From Kitasatospora mediocidica KCTC 9733 (lineage in GTDB: Bacteria; Actinomycetota; Actinomycetes; Streptomycetales; Streptomycetaceae): a stretch of 64,000 nt of DNA. Location of the stretch: NCBI RefSeq assembly GCF_000744225.1, contig NZ_JQLN01000006.1:496001-560000 (forward strand). Direction: 5' to 3'. Positions 23,132 to 31,284 of this stretch are shown here, piece after piece. A program made the position numbers and the translations under genes. Each line of letters opens with the position of its first letter. The stretch's first letter is position 1. Below the pieces are notes generated by a model. It was not told where the DNA came from. It made no database searches and was given only the letters and a program-made list of their open reading frames with translations.

Positions 23132-24741
23132 GCCGCGACACCACGGCCGACAGCGCGGCGGCGCTGGTCCTGGTCATCGACGACGACGACACCAGCCGCT
23201 ACATCATGGCCAGTTGGCTGCGCCGGGCCGGCCACACCGTGGTCGAGGCGGCGGACGGCGCACAGGGTCTGGCCCTGCTCGCCGGGGCGAGCGCACCCGA
23301 GCAACCCGAGCTGGCCGTAGTGGACGTCAACCTGCCCGACATGAGCGGCTTCGAGGTGTGCGAACGGATCAAGGCGGACCCACTCGCCGCGCACCTGCCC
23401 GTCATCCACGTGTCGGCCAGCGCCATCGACGTCAGCGACCGCGCCCAGGGCCTGTACCGGGGAGCCGACGCCTATCTGACCGAACCCATCGCCCCCGCCG
23501 AGTTCCTGGCCACCGTCACCGCCGCCCTGCGCTACGCCCGCGCCCGGCTGCGGGCCGAGCGGCTGGCAGCGCGCATCGCGGCACTGAACCGCGCCACGCT
23601 GGCCCTCTACGCCGCCGCGGACGGCGCGGAGTTCGCCACCGCGGCGGCGAACGGCGCGGCGGCCCTGATGGACGCGCCGGCCGTGGCGGTCGCCCTGGAA
23701 ACGGCCGGTGGCCGGGCCCACCTGGCGGTCAGCGCTCCCGGCACCCCCGGCGATGTGCTGGACGGCTCGCCCGCGCCGCTCGACCTGCTGGCCGGCGCCT
23801 CCCTCGGCGGCGCCATCGGCAGTGCGATCGACGTCCTGCCGCTCACCCACTGGCCGGAGCTGGCCCGCTGCGAAGGGTTCGCGGCGCAGAGCGAGTTCGC
23901 CCTGATCCTCGCCCGCACCAAGCGCGGCCGGCCGCCGGTCGCACTCGCCGTGCCGGCCCGGGCGCTCGGGGGCGGCGACCGTGACCTGTTCACCCAGCTC
24001 GCCCAGACCTGCGCGCTCGCCCTGGAGGCCCAGCGCAGCTTCAGCGAGGAGCACGGCCTGGCCCTGACCCTGCAGCGCACCTTCCTGCCGGACCGGTTGC
24101 CGTCGCTCGCGCAGGTGGACATGACGGTCCGCTACGTCCCGGCGGCCAAGCACACCGAGATCGGCGGCGACTTCTACGAGGCCGTCGAGACCGGGGCGGG
24201 TCTGCTGCTGGCCATCGGCGACGTGGCCGGCCACTCGCTCGGCGCGGCCGTCGTGATGGGCGAACTCCGGCACGCCCTGCGCGCGTACGCCATCGAGGAC
24301 CACCCGCCGCACGTCCTGCTGGAACGCCTGGACGCCTATCTGCTGCGGCTCTGCCCGGGGACCACGGTCACCGTCTGCCTGGTCCTCGTCGAGCCGGGCG
24401 GCCGCCGCGTCCAGGTCGCCAACGCCGGCCACATCCCGCCGCTGCTGCGTCACCCCGACGGCTCCACCCGCTACCTCACCGAGCACGGCACGCTGCTGGG
24501 CCTGGGCGAGACCCACGCACCGGCGTGCGGCCACGAGGTCGCCGCGGGCAGCACGTTGCTGCTCCTGACGGACGGTCTGATCGAGGTGCCCGGGACCCGC
24601 CTCGACGAGAGCCTGGCGGAGCTCGCGCGGGAGGTGGCCGACGCCCCGCGGGACCTCGATCCGCTCTGCGACCGGCTGCTCGCCCGGCACGGCCGGGACA
24701 AGCGGGACGACATCGCGCTGCTGGCCGTCCGCCTGGACTGA
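23128..24741 (+). CDS. REC-GAF-PP2C (SpoIIE-type) phosphatase
   Basis: 537 residues; its ATG overlaps the kinase stop (ATGA). A receiver domain (LVIDDDDTSRYIMASWLRRAG, LAVVDVNLPDMSG, acidic pocket and Asp present; the usual Lys site reads YLTEPI, Lys to Glu) is followed by a GAF-like domain (about 165-310). A PP2C domain has TEIGGDFYEAVE, LLLAIGDVAGHSLGAA and LLLLTDGLIEV. The Lys-to-Glu change suggests an altered phosphorylation response. It is the last gene of the rsb operon and the natural downstream phosphatase that would act on a STAS anti-anti-sigma factor, for example the one encoded at 27045. Confidence 0.92.
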   Translation: MSRDTTADSAAALVLVIDDDDTSRYIMASWLRRAGHTVVEAADGAQGLALLAGASAPEQPELAVVDVNLPDMSGFEVCERIKADPLAAHLPVIHVSASAIDVSDRAQGLYRGADAYLTEPIAPAEFLATVTAALRYARARLRAERLAARIAALNRATLALYAAADGAEFATAAANGAAALMDAPAVAVALETAGGRAHLAVSAPGTPGDVLDGSPAPLDLLAGASLGGAIGSAIDVLPLTHWPELARCEGFAAQSEFALILARTKRGRPPVALAVPARALGGGDRDLFTQLAQTCALALEAQRSFSEEHGLALTLQRTFLPDRLPSLAQVDMTVRYVPAAKHTEIGGDFYEAVETGAGLLLAIGDVAGHSLGAAVVMGELRHALRAYAIEDHPPHVLLERLDAYLLRLCPGTTVTVCLVLVEPGGRRVQVANAGHIPPLLRHPDGSTRYLTEHGTLLGLGETHAPACGHEVAAGSTLLLLTDGLIEVPGTRLDESLAELAREVADAPRDLDPLCDRLLARHGRDKRDDIALLAVRLD

Positions 24742-24761
24742 GCTCTTCGCCTGCCGGTGTG

Positions 24762-25145
24762 TCAGGCCGGCAGGCGTGGCGGCGCGCCGACCAGCCCGGG
24801 CCACCGCTTGCGCGCGCCCTGACGGCTCATCTCCAAGGCGTCCCCCAGCTGCGGGTAGCCCGCGCCGGCCTCGGCGGCCGTCCGTGCCGCCTGGTCCGTC
24901 AGCCGTTCCACCGCGCGTTGCAGGTGCAGCAGGGTGTGCAGCCGGGCGAGCGCGTCCCCCTGCGCGTAGACCTCCCACGGCCGGGCCGGCGGCACCTCCC
25001 CGGCGGCGGTGCCGGTCGGGGGGTCCGGGGGGAGCGGCTGGAACGCGCGCACGGCGAGCCGTGAGGCCAGGTCCGCGACCGCGGCGTCCGCGAGGGCGGC
25101 GATCTGTTCCTCACTCATGAGGGCGGAGAAATGGGCAGACGGCAT
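24762..25145 (-). CDS. Small HTH protein, paralogue of the gene at 17583-17975
   Basis: 127 residues. MPSAHFSALMSEEQIAALA, QGDALARLHTLLHLQRAVERL and GYPQLGDALEMSRQGARKRW match the 17583 protein in order and spacing; the middle segment (PLPPDPPTG...) is variable. The two copies lie on either side of the rsb operon, this one pointing back toward it. Like its paralogue it has no Shine-Dalgarno and carries a TANNNT hexamer 6 nt before the ATG. DNA binding by the SRQGARKRW HTH is inferred. Confidence 0.75.
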   Translation of the reverse strand: MPSAHFSALMSEEQIAALADAAVADLASRLAVRAFQPLPPDPPTGTAAGEVPPARPWEVYAQGDALARLHTLLHLQRAVERLTDQAARTAAEAGAGYPQLGDALEMSRQGARKRWPGLVGAPPRLPA

Positions 25146-25151
25146 GGGCGC

Positions 25152-25157
25152 AGTTTA
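25152..25157 (-). promoter_or_regulatory. -10 hexamer of leaderless HTH paralogue
   Basis: TAAACT on the minus strand, 6 bases before the ATG at 25145, the same spacing as TAGGGT before the paralogous gene at 17583. No good -35 is visible. Confidence 0.5.
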
Positions 25158-25236
25158 CCGGGGCCTGCCGCGGGTCGGCGGTGGCGCGACCTCGCCGCGG
25201 CTGCGGCGCCGCGCGCGCCGCGCGCCGGCTCATCCG

Positions 25237-25437
25237 TCAGTCGTCAGCGGGGTGCCCGAAGGTGTGCTGCAGGCGTCGGACGGCACGCTTCAGCTCCTGG
25301 TGGAGTCGGTCGCTCTGCCCGTCCGCCGCGCGGTGCGCGCCGCCCGGCGGGACACCGGATGACGTCTGCCGTGCGGTGGCCGGGCTGTCGCCCGGGTGGG
25401 TGTCGCCGGTGTTGCCGTGCCCGTGCGGTGTGCTCAT
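25237..25437 (-). CDS. Small hydrophilic protein of unknown function
   Basis: 66 residues from an ATG with a strong AGGAGGG 6 bases upstream. The composition is rich in His, Gly, Thr and Pro in the first half (STPHGHGNTGDTHPGDSPAT) with a basic helical end (RLHQELKRAVRRLQHTFGHP). No family is recognised. The ribosome-binding site is the main support. It lies between the HTH paralogue and the ATPase remnant. Confidence 0.55.
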   Translation of the reverse strand: MSTPHGHGNTGDTHPGDSPATARQTSSGVPPGGAHRAADGQSDRLHQELKRAVRRLQHTFGHPADD

Positions 25438-25502
25438 GGAGCCCTCCTGGGTGACGTCGGGGGTGCGGACGAGGCCGCCCCTGGGAAACGGCCCGGGAGT
25501 TG

Positions 25503-25616
25503 TCATTCCAGCTTCGCCGCGTTGGTGACGAGCTCGCTCACCACCAGCCGTACGGACCCGGCGGCGGCGCCGGGCAGTGGATCTCCGGGCCGTCTACCCG
25601 GACTCAGGCGTCTCAT
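25503..25616 (-). pseudogene. Remnant of an anti-sigma ATPase (HATPase_c_2) gene
   Basis: A 37-codon frame ends in GSVRLVVSELVTNAAKLE and stop. LVVSELVTNA is the N-box signature of RsbW/SpoIIAB-like ATPases that are abundant in Streptomyces, normally followed by (V/A)(R/K)H and about 80 more residues. Here the frame stops just after the N-box and nothing of the G1/G2 boxes follows, so this looks like a broken fragment. A chance or very short functional peptide cannot be excluded. Confidence 0.5.
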
Positions 25617-25727
25617 GCGGCACCCGCACGCACACCCGCACCCGTGCTTGCCGCCGTCGATCAGGGGCAGACGCCAGGCCGGCGTCCGGTGGGCGCCGGT
25701 TGTCCTCATGGCCGAAAGGGTTGAATC

Positions 25728-26954
25728 ATGACGGTGGCGCCGGGATCGGTCGGCAGCTTTTCGACGCGACAGGAAGCTGATTCCCCCGCCGCGGTGGCGC
25801 AGCGTAAGCAGGAACTGCGCCGGCGCTTGGAGCGGTTGATCGGCATCGCCGCGACGGAGGGGAACACGCTCCTGCCGCTGCGCAACGGTGATGAGATCTT
25901 CCCGGCCATGCTGTCCGCCGTCCGGGCGGCCCGCTACACGGTCGACATGACGACGTTCGTGTACTGGCGGGGCCAGATCGCCCGCGACTTCGCGGCGGCG
26001 CTGGCGGCGAAGGCGGCGGAGGGCGTCCGCGTACGACTGCTGCTGGACGGCTTCGGCGGGCGGCTGATCGAGAACGACGTGCTGGAGACGATGGTTCGGG
26101 CCGGCGTGGACGTGGCGTGGTTCCGCAGGCCGGTCCGCCTGTCGCCGCTGAAGCAGAACCACCGCTGCCACCGCAAGGTGCTGGTGGTCGATGCCGTGAC
26201 GGCCTTCACCGGCGGCGTGGGCATCGCCGAGGAGTGGTGCGGCGACGCCCGGCATCCCGGGGAGTGGCGCGACACCCATGTCCAGGTGACCGGGCCGGCT
26301 GTCGACGGCCTGGCGGCGGCGTTCGCGCAGAACTGGGCGGAGTGCCGGGAGGAGGGACTCTACGACGAGCACGACCAGTTCCCCCGGCACCAGCAGAGCG
26401 GCGGCGCCGTGGTGCAGGTGGTCCGGGGCTCGGCCAGCGTGGGCTGGCAGGACATGCAGACCCTGATGAGGGTGGTCATCACCTCGGCGCGCCGGCGCCT
26501 GCGGCTGGCCACCGCGTACTTCGCCCCCGACCGGTACTTCGTCGAGCTGCTGTGCCAGGCGGCCGAACGCGGCGTGGAGGTGGAGATCCTCTTGCCCGGC
26601 CCGCACACCGACAAGCGGGTGTGCCAGCTGGCCGGCGAGCGCTTCTACCAGGAACTCGCCCGCCGTGGAGTGCGGGTCTGGCACTTCCAGCCGACGATGA
26701 TGCACGCCAAGGTGATCACGGTGGACGGGGTGGCCGCCCTGGTCGGCTCGACCAACTTCAACCGTCGCTCGCTGGACCATGACGAGGAGGTGATGCTCGC
26801 GGTGCTGGACGAGCACTTCACGGCCCGCCTGGACACGCACTTCGACGAGGACCTGCTGCGCAGCGAACGCATCGATCCGTTGCGCTGGGAGCGACGCGGC
26901 TTCCTCCAGCGGGTGCAGGAGGCGGCGACCGCTCCCGTCCGGCACTTCCTCTGA
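25728..26954 (+). CDS. Phospholipase D / cardiolipin synthase-like protein
   Basis: 408 residues with two HKD motifs, HRCHRKVLVVDAVTAFTGGV (about residues 145-164) and MMHAKVITVDGVAALVGSTN followed by FNRRS (about 325-348). The spacing and GG/GS contexts are those of bacterial cardiolipin synthases, which join two phosphatidyl lipids with release of glycerol. No N-terminal transmembrane helices are visible, so it is a ClsB/PLD-like soluble or peripheral enzyme. GAAAGGG precedes the ATG by 8 bases. It is followed on the same strand by the STAS gene after 90 bases. Confidence 0.88.
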   Translation: MTVAPGSVGSFSTRQEADSPAAVAQRKQELRRRLERLIGIAATEGNTLLPLRNGDEIFPAMLSAVRAARYTVDMTTFVYWRGQIARDFAAALAAKAAEGVRVRLLLDGFGGRLIENDVLETMVRAGVDVAWFRRPVRLSPLKQNHRCHRKVLVVDAVTAFTGGVGIAEEWCGDARHPGEWRDTHVQVTGPAVDGLAAAFAQNWAECREEGLYDEHDQFPRHQQSGGAVVQVVRGSASVGWQDMQTLMRVVITSARRRLRLATAYFAPDRYFVELLCQAAERGVEVEILLPGPHTDKRVCQLAGERFYQELARRGVRVWHFQPTMMHAKVITVDGVAALVGSTNFNRRSLDHDEEVMLAVLDEHFTARLDTHFDEDLLRSERIDPLRWERRGFLQRVQEAATAPVRHFL

Positions 26955-27044
26955 CGGGCGGCATCGGAATGGGCGGCATGGGCCTGCGAGACGCGGGCAG
27001 ACGGGGGAGCGACCCATGCCGAACCGTCCAGGAGGTCTGCGCCG

Positions 27045-27482
27045 ATGTCCGTGTCCGTTCCGCTGCCCGAGGACTCCGTCGAACTGAGTGTCACCTGTGT
27101 GCTCCGAGGGGAGCTGGCGGTGCTGTCGGTCGCGGGCGAACTCGACGTCGCCACAGCCCCCTTGCTGTGGCAGCACCTCGCGGACCAGCTGGCCCACGGC
27201 CGCCGGCACCTGGTCGTCGATCTGGAAGGGGTGCCGTTCATGGACTCGTCCGGGTTGAACGTCATCATCCGGGCGATGCGCGAGACCGGGCTCGCGGACG
27301 GGAGCCTGGCCCTCGCTGCCCCGACCCCGCCGGTGTTCAACCTCTTCCGCCTGACCGGGATCAGTCGCACCCAGCCGATCCATCGCGATGTGGAGTCGGC
27401 GGTTGTCTCGCTCTGCCTGAACCTGATGATGTCCGAGCCCCCGCGCTACGAGGTGGCGTCTGTCGCATCAGCGCAGCCATAA
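27045..27482 (+). CDS. STAS anti-anti-sigma factor
   Basis: 145 residues; AGGAGG lies 9 bases before the ATG. The STAS domain has LAVLSVAGELDVATAPLLWQ and HLVVDLEGVPFMDSSGLNV, where MDSSGL holds the Ser phosphorylated by RsbW-type kinases in BldG/RsbV homologues. It sits just before a SigB-type sigma gene. The usual circuit is that the dephosphorylated STAS protein binds the anti-sigma factor and frees the sigma factor. No intact anti-sigma gene is adjacent; only the remnant at 25503 is nearby. Confidence 0.9.
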   Translation: MSVSVPLPEDSVELSVTCVLRGELAVLSVAGELDVATAPLLWQHLADQLAHGRRHLVVDLEGVPFMDSSGLNVIIRAMRETGLADGSLALAAPTPPVFNLFRLTGISRTQPIHRDVESAVVSLCLNLMMSEPPRYEVASVASAQP

Positions 27483-27521
27483 AAAAGACATAAACGGACA
27501 TTATGGACAGTTTGAGGTTTG

Positions 27522-27527
27522 GGGTAC
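27522..27527 (+). promoter_or_regulatory. Possible SigB-type -10 element (GGGTAC)
   Basis: GGGTAC lies 59 bases before the sigma-factor ATG in an unusually AT-rich stretch (27478-27535). It matches the -10 of Streptomyces SigB promoters (GNNT-N14-16-GGGTAY). I find no well-placed GNNT, so autoregulation is only a suggestion. Confidence 0.35.
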
Positions 27528-27586
27528 ATCACCACTAGTGATAGGGCTAGAGGCGCACTACGACGACACCCGACGGAAGGAACGTC

Positions 27587-28489
27587 ATGACAGCGCCTCG
27601 CGCTCTGCCGGCCAATCCCCATCCCGTGCACGGCACCACCACGTCGTCGAACACCTCGCCGGCTGCCGCCGCACACCCCGCGTCGGCGGACCTGCCGCAG
27701 ATCGACGACCCCGGCGTCGTCGCCCCCGCCGACGCGCGCGAACTGTCCCGGGTGCTGCTGGCCAGGCTGAGCCTGCTCGAAGAGGGCACGGCCGGCTTCT
27801 CCTATGTCCGAGGCGTCCTGATCGAGCTGAACATCTCGCTCGTGAAGTACGCGGCGCGCCGGTTCATGTCCAGTTCGGAGCCGATGGACGACATCGTCCA
27901 GGTCGGCACCATCGGCCTCATCAAGGCCATCGACCGTTTCGAACCCGAACGCGGACTGGAGTTCACCACCTTCGCGCTGCCCACCATCATCGGCGAGATC
28001 AAGCGACACTTCCGGGACACCACCTGGGCCGTCCACGTGCCCCGCCGCCTGCAGGAACTGCGCCTGACGCTGGCCAAGGCAACGGACGAGCTGGAGCAGC
28101 GACTGGACCGCGCGCCCACCGTCGCCGAACTCGCCTTGCTCACCGGGGTGAGTGACGACGAGGTCACCGAGGGCCTGACCGCCGGCAACGGCTACACCGC
28201 CGGTTCGCTGGACATGCAGCTCGAGAACGACTCGCCCGACAGCACGCTGGCCCGCCGGCTGGGCTTCGACGACACCCGGATCGCCCGGGTCGAGGACCTG
28301 CACGCCCTCAAGCCCCTGATCGCCTCCCTGCCGGAGCGCGACCGGACGATCATCTCGCTGCGCTTCGTGGAGGAGCTGACCCAGGCCGAGATCGGCGAGC
28401 GCCTGGGCGTCTCCCAGATGCAGGTCTCACGCCTGCTGGCCCGCGCCCTGGCCACGCTGCGCGCCGGGCTGCTGCACGACGACTGCTGA
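27587..28489 (+). CDS. SigB/SigF/SigG-type RNA polymerase sigma factor
   Basis: 300 residues. Region 2 includes EPMDDIVQVGTIGLIKAIDR and GLEFTTFALPTIIGEIKRHF, typical of the SigB/F/G group. Region 3 (RLQELRLTLAKATDELEQRL) and region 4 (LTQAEIGERLGVSQMQVSRL) follow. A disordered N-terminal extension of about 45 residues precedes region 2. GGAAGGA is the ribosome-binding site. Sigma factors of this group are controlled by partner-switching with anti-sigma kinases and STAS antagonists, so the upstream STAS gene and the rsb operon 2.8 kb away are likely regulators. The target regulon (osmotic, oxidative or developmental) cannot be read from the sequence. Confidence 0.93.
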   Translation: MTAPRALPANPHPVHGTTTSSNTSPAAAAHPASADLPQIDDPGVVAPADARELSRVLLARLSLLEEGTAGFSYVRGVLIELNISLVKYAARRFMSSSEPMDDIVQVGTIGLIKAIDRFEPERGLEFTTFALPTIIGEIKRHFRDTTWAVHVPRRLQELRLTLAKATDELEQRLDRAPTVAELALLTGVSDDEVTEGLTAGNGYTAGSLDMQLENDSPDSTLARRLGFDDTRIARVEDLHALKPLIASLPERDRTIISLRFVEELTQAEIGERLGVSQMQVSRLLARALATLRAGLLHDDC

Positions 28490-28527
28490 TCGGCGGCCGG
28501 CCGGGTCGACGAGAGCCGACCAGGCGG

Positions 28528-29565
28528 CTACGGATTCCCCGACCCGGTCCCGGGGCCCGGCGGGCGCCCCTCCGGCGCCCGCCGCCGGGCCGAATCCGCC
28601 AGCCGATCGGCGAGCGCCACGACGAGGTCGCGCAGCTCGTCCGGTCGCTCGATGACGAACGGGCGGTCCAGCGACGCGAGGACGGCGGGCAGCCAGTCGA
28701 GCCGGTCCACCCGCATGTCGACGCGGGACCAGCGCTCGGCCTGCGGATCCGCGCCGCTCGCGGACGGCAGTTCTGCCACGAGCGCGACGCCGGCGGGAAG
28801 CCGGGCGCGGATCTGCTCGGCGGTGCCCTGGACCCGCAGCGTCACCTCGTGCCGGTAGGGAGCCGTCGCGAAGCCCTGGAGGAGGCGCTGTGCCGGATCG
28901 AGTCCGGCGGGCGGCTCGAACGAACCGGGCAGGGTCTTCGCGACGGCGATGCGATCCAGCCGGAACGTCCGGTCCTCGCCGATCGTGGGATCCGCACCCG
29001 TCACGTACCACTTGCCCGCATGAGCGACGAGCCCGTGCGGGTGCAGGGTGCGCTCGCTGTGCCGACCGTCGGCGGCGGTGTACCGGATCGAGATCGGCCG
29101 GTGATGGCGCACCGCGTCGGCGATCGGGAGCAGGACGGCGGTCTCCGGGGCGGCCGACGTGTCGGGCGCGCCGGTGAAGGCGAGCGAGTCGAGCACGGCG
29201 TCGAGTCTGCGGACCAGCCGCTCGGGCAGCACCCGCCGGACCTTGGCCGCCGCCGTCTCGCCCGCCGTGCCGGTGGCCGTCGTCAGGCCGGAGCGCCGGC
29301 TCGCGACCAGGCCGAGCAGGACGGCGAGCGCCTCGTCGTCGCTGAGCATCAGCGGAGGCATCCGGAAGCCGGGTGCGAGGCGGTAGCCGCCGTAGCGGCC
29401 GCGCACCGACTCGACGGGCACGTCGAGGTCGATGAGGTGGTTCACGTACCGCCGCACCGTGCGCTCGTCGACGTCGAGCCGATCGGCGAGTTCGGCCACG
29501 GTACGAAGGCCGCCCGACTGCAGGAGTTCCAGCAGGGCGAGCACGCGGGCTGTGGGTCTGGGCAT
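28528..29565 (-). CDS. WYL-domain (YafY-type) transcriptional regulator
   Basis: 345 residues. An N-terminal winged HTH (RTVAELADRLDVDERTVRRY), GRYGGYRLAPGFRMPPLML wing, and a WYL domain around ISIRYTAADG, HPHGLVAHAGKWYVTG and FRLDRIA are present. A WCX-like C-terminus follows. WYL proteins sense nucleic acids or metabolites and often control one neighbouring operon. It is divergent from a VOC gene with a perfect inverted repeat between the two. Confidence 0.92.
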   Translation of the reverse strand: MPRPTARVLALLELLQSGGLRTVAELADRLDVDERTVRRYVNHLIDLDVPVESVRGRYGGYRLAPGFRMPPLMLSDDEALAVLLGLVASRRSGLTTATGTAGETAAAKVRRVLPERLVRRLDAVLDSLAFTGAPDTSAAPETAVLLPIADAVRHHRPISIRYTAADGRHSERTLHPHGLVAHAGKWYVTGADPTIGEDRTFRLDRIAVAKTLPGSFEPPAGLDPAQRLLQGFATAPYRHEVTLRVQGTAEQIRARLPAGVALVAELPSASGADPQAERWSRVDMRVDRLDWLPAVLASLDRPFVIERPDELRDLVVALADRLADSARRRAPEGRPPGPGTGSGNP

Positions 29566-29581
29566 ACCCGGAAGTCTCCCT

Positions 29582-29612
29582 CGAATACCGGGCGGGTTCC
29601 GCCCGGTATTCG
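29582..29612. promoter_or_regulatory. Perfect 14-bp inverted repeat between WYL and VOC genes
   Basis: Arms CGAATACCGGGCGG (29582-29595) and CCGCCCGGTATTCG (29599-29612) are separated by GTT, 17 bases from the WYL start and 56 from the VOC start. The symmetry and place fit the operator of the WYL regulator. A transcribed hairpin is the alternative. Confidence 0.7.
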
Positions 29613-29667
29613 TCCTAGCGTGTGGTCAGGAGCACCAACCAGATCAACCCACCACCTGGAGAACCCC

Positions 29668-30066
29668 ATGAACTTCGTCTCGATGCGCATCATCACGGGC
29701 GACGTCGCACGCCTCGTCGACTTCTACGAGCGCACCACCGGAGTGCCGGCGAGCTGGTCCACCGAGGACTTCGCCGAGCTCAGGACACCTGCGGCCACCC
29801 TCGCGATCGCCGGCACCCGTACCGTCCCGCTGTTCGCGCCCGGCTCCGCCCAGCCGGCTGACAACCGCAGCGTCATCCTGGAGTTCCTCGTCGACGACGT
29901 GGACGCCGTGCACCAGAACCTGACCGGCTTCGTCCAGGACTTCGTCAACGAGCCCACCACGATGCCGTGGGGTAACCGCTCGCTCCTGTTCCGCGACCCC
30001 GACGGCAACCTCGTCAACTTCTTCACCCCCGTCACGCCGGCCGCCGTCGAGAAGTTCGCTCGCTGA
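29668..30066 (+). CDS. VOC (glyoxalase/bleomycin resistance) superfamily protein
   Basis: 132 residues; CTGGAGA precedes the ATG. It has two beta-alpha-beta-beta-beta units: MRIITGDVARLVDFYERTTG at the start and LEFLVDDVDAVHQNL later, ending in NRSLLFRDPDGNLVNFFTP. The Glu of the terminal metal site is not obvious (FRDPDGNLVNFF, Asn where Glu or His often occurs), so it may be a non-metal VOC protein. It is likely the target of the divergent WYL regulator. Confidence 0.85.
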   Translation: MNFVSMRIITGDVARLVDFYERTTGVPASWSTEDFAELRTPAATLAIAGTRTVPLFAPGSAQPADNRSVILEFLVDDVDAVHQNLTGFVQDFVNEPTTMPWGNRSLLFRDPDGNLVNFFTPVTPAAVEKFAR

Positions 30067-30104
30067 CGCCGGACTGAGGGATCTTGAAGGGGCGTCACCC
30101 GCGA

Positions 30105-31115
30105 TCAGCTCTGCGTCTCCTCGCGGCGTCCGGCAGCGGCCGCATCGGGTATGACGAGCAGCTTGCCGGTGGTACGCCGAGCCTCCAGATCGCTGTGGGC
30201 CTGGGCGGCCTCGGACAATGCGTAGCGGCCCGTCACGGTGACCTCAAGCGCCTTGGAGCGCACCCACTCGAACACGTCGGCGGCCCGTCGCAGCAGTTCG
30301 GACCGATCGGCGATGAAGTCCCCGAGGCTGGGCCGGATCAGGGTCAGCGAACCGCCCTGGGCGAGCCGAATCGGATCAAACGGCGGCACGGCACCACTTG
30401 CCGCGCCGAAGAGCACGAGATGACCGCGGGTTCGCAGGCTGGCGAGGCTCGCCTCGAAGGTGTGCGCGCCGACGCCGTCGAAGACAACCGGCAGCCCCTG
30501 ACCGCCGTTCAGCCGCCTCACCTCGGCTGCGAGATCGTCGACTGCGGAGGAAAGGATCACCTCAGCGGCCCCGGCACGCTTCGCCAGCTCGGCCTTCGCC
30601 GTGGTCGACGTCGTGCCGATCACCCTGCCGCCGAGATGGGTGATGAGCTGGGTCAAAAGCAGCCCCATGCCACCGGCAGCCGCATGCACGAGCACCGTGT
30701 CGCCCCCCTGAACCGGGTAGGCGTCCTTGACGAGATAGTGCGCGGTCATGCCTTGGAGGAGCACGGCGGCGGCTGTCTCGAAGCCGATATCGTCGGGCAG
30801 CGGCACCAGCCGGGAGGAGTCCACGACGGCCCGCTCGGCATACGTGCCGGGAATCTCCACCCAACCGACCCGGTCCCCGACTGCGACGTCAGCGACGCCG
30901 GGTCCCACTTCGACGACCGTGCCGGCGCCCTCAGCGCCCGGGGTGAAGGGCAGCGGGAGGCTGTACCGGCCTTCGCGGTGGTAGACGTCGAGGAAGTTGA
31001 CCCCGGATGCGGCGACCTCCACGATCGCCTCGCCCGGACCCGGCCGCGGCTGGTCCACCTCGGCCTCCTGCAGCACCTCGGGACCGCCCACTTCGTATAC
31101 CTGAATCGCTCGCAT
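30105..31115 (-). CDS. NADPH:quinone oxidoreductase-like (zinc-free MDR family)
   Basis: 336 residues. The N-terminal GroES-like domain lacks the zinc-binding Cys residues of alcohol dehydrogenases (ASGVNFLDVYHREGRYSLPL, with FTPGAEGAGTVVEVGPGV). The Rossmann motif VLVHAAAGGMGLLLTQLITH is the AAGGVG-type of QOR enzymes. QOR reduces quinones using NADPH. It is the last of three minus-strand oxidoreductase genes, 169 bases after the zinc alcohol dehydrogenase, so it may have its own promoter. Confidence 0.9.
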   Translation of the reverse strand: MRAIQVYEVGGPEVLQEAEVDQPRPGPGEAIVEVAASGVNFLDVYHREGRYSLPLPFTPGAEGAGTVVEVGPGVADVAVGDRVGWVEIPGTYAERAVVDSSRLVPLPDDIGFETAAAVLLQGMTAHYLVKDAYPVQGGDTVLVHAAAGGMGLLLTQLITHLGGRVIGTTSTTAKAELAKRAGAAEVILSSAVDDLAAEVRRLNGGQGLPVVFDGVGAHTFEASLASLRTRGHLVLFGAASGAVPPFDPIRLAQGGSLTLIRPSLGDFIADRSELLRRAADVFEWVRSKALEVTVTGRYALSEAAQAHSDLEARRTTGKLLVIPDAAAAGRREETQS

Positions 31116-31284
31116 GGCCCCACCAACCCCGTTGACGGCGATCCGATTCCCGGCGCGCAGACCGGGCCGCCGCCCCGCCGAGAGCTGAGACGCCTGCTTT
31201 GCACCCGGGACTCGAACTTGTCCCGTCGGCTCGACGCGTCGGCGTGCCTCAGCCCCGCCGACCTGGCCGTCTCCTGACGCTGCG

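Noticed and set aside
27490..27530. Complete SigB-dependent promoter
   Set aside because: GGGTAC is present, but no GNNT element occurs 14-16 bases before it.
31195..31250. tRNA-like segment: minus strand reads GTTCGAGTCCCGGGTGCA
   Set aside because: It resembles a T-arm plus acceptor end, but the five bases before TTCGAGT do not pair as a T-stem and no D-arm or anticodon arm can be folded upstream. A decayed attachment site is possible but unsupported.
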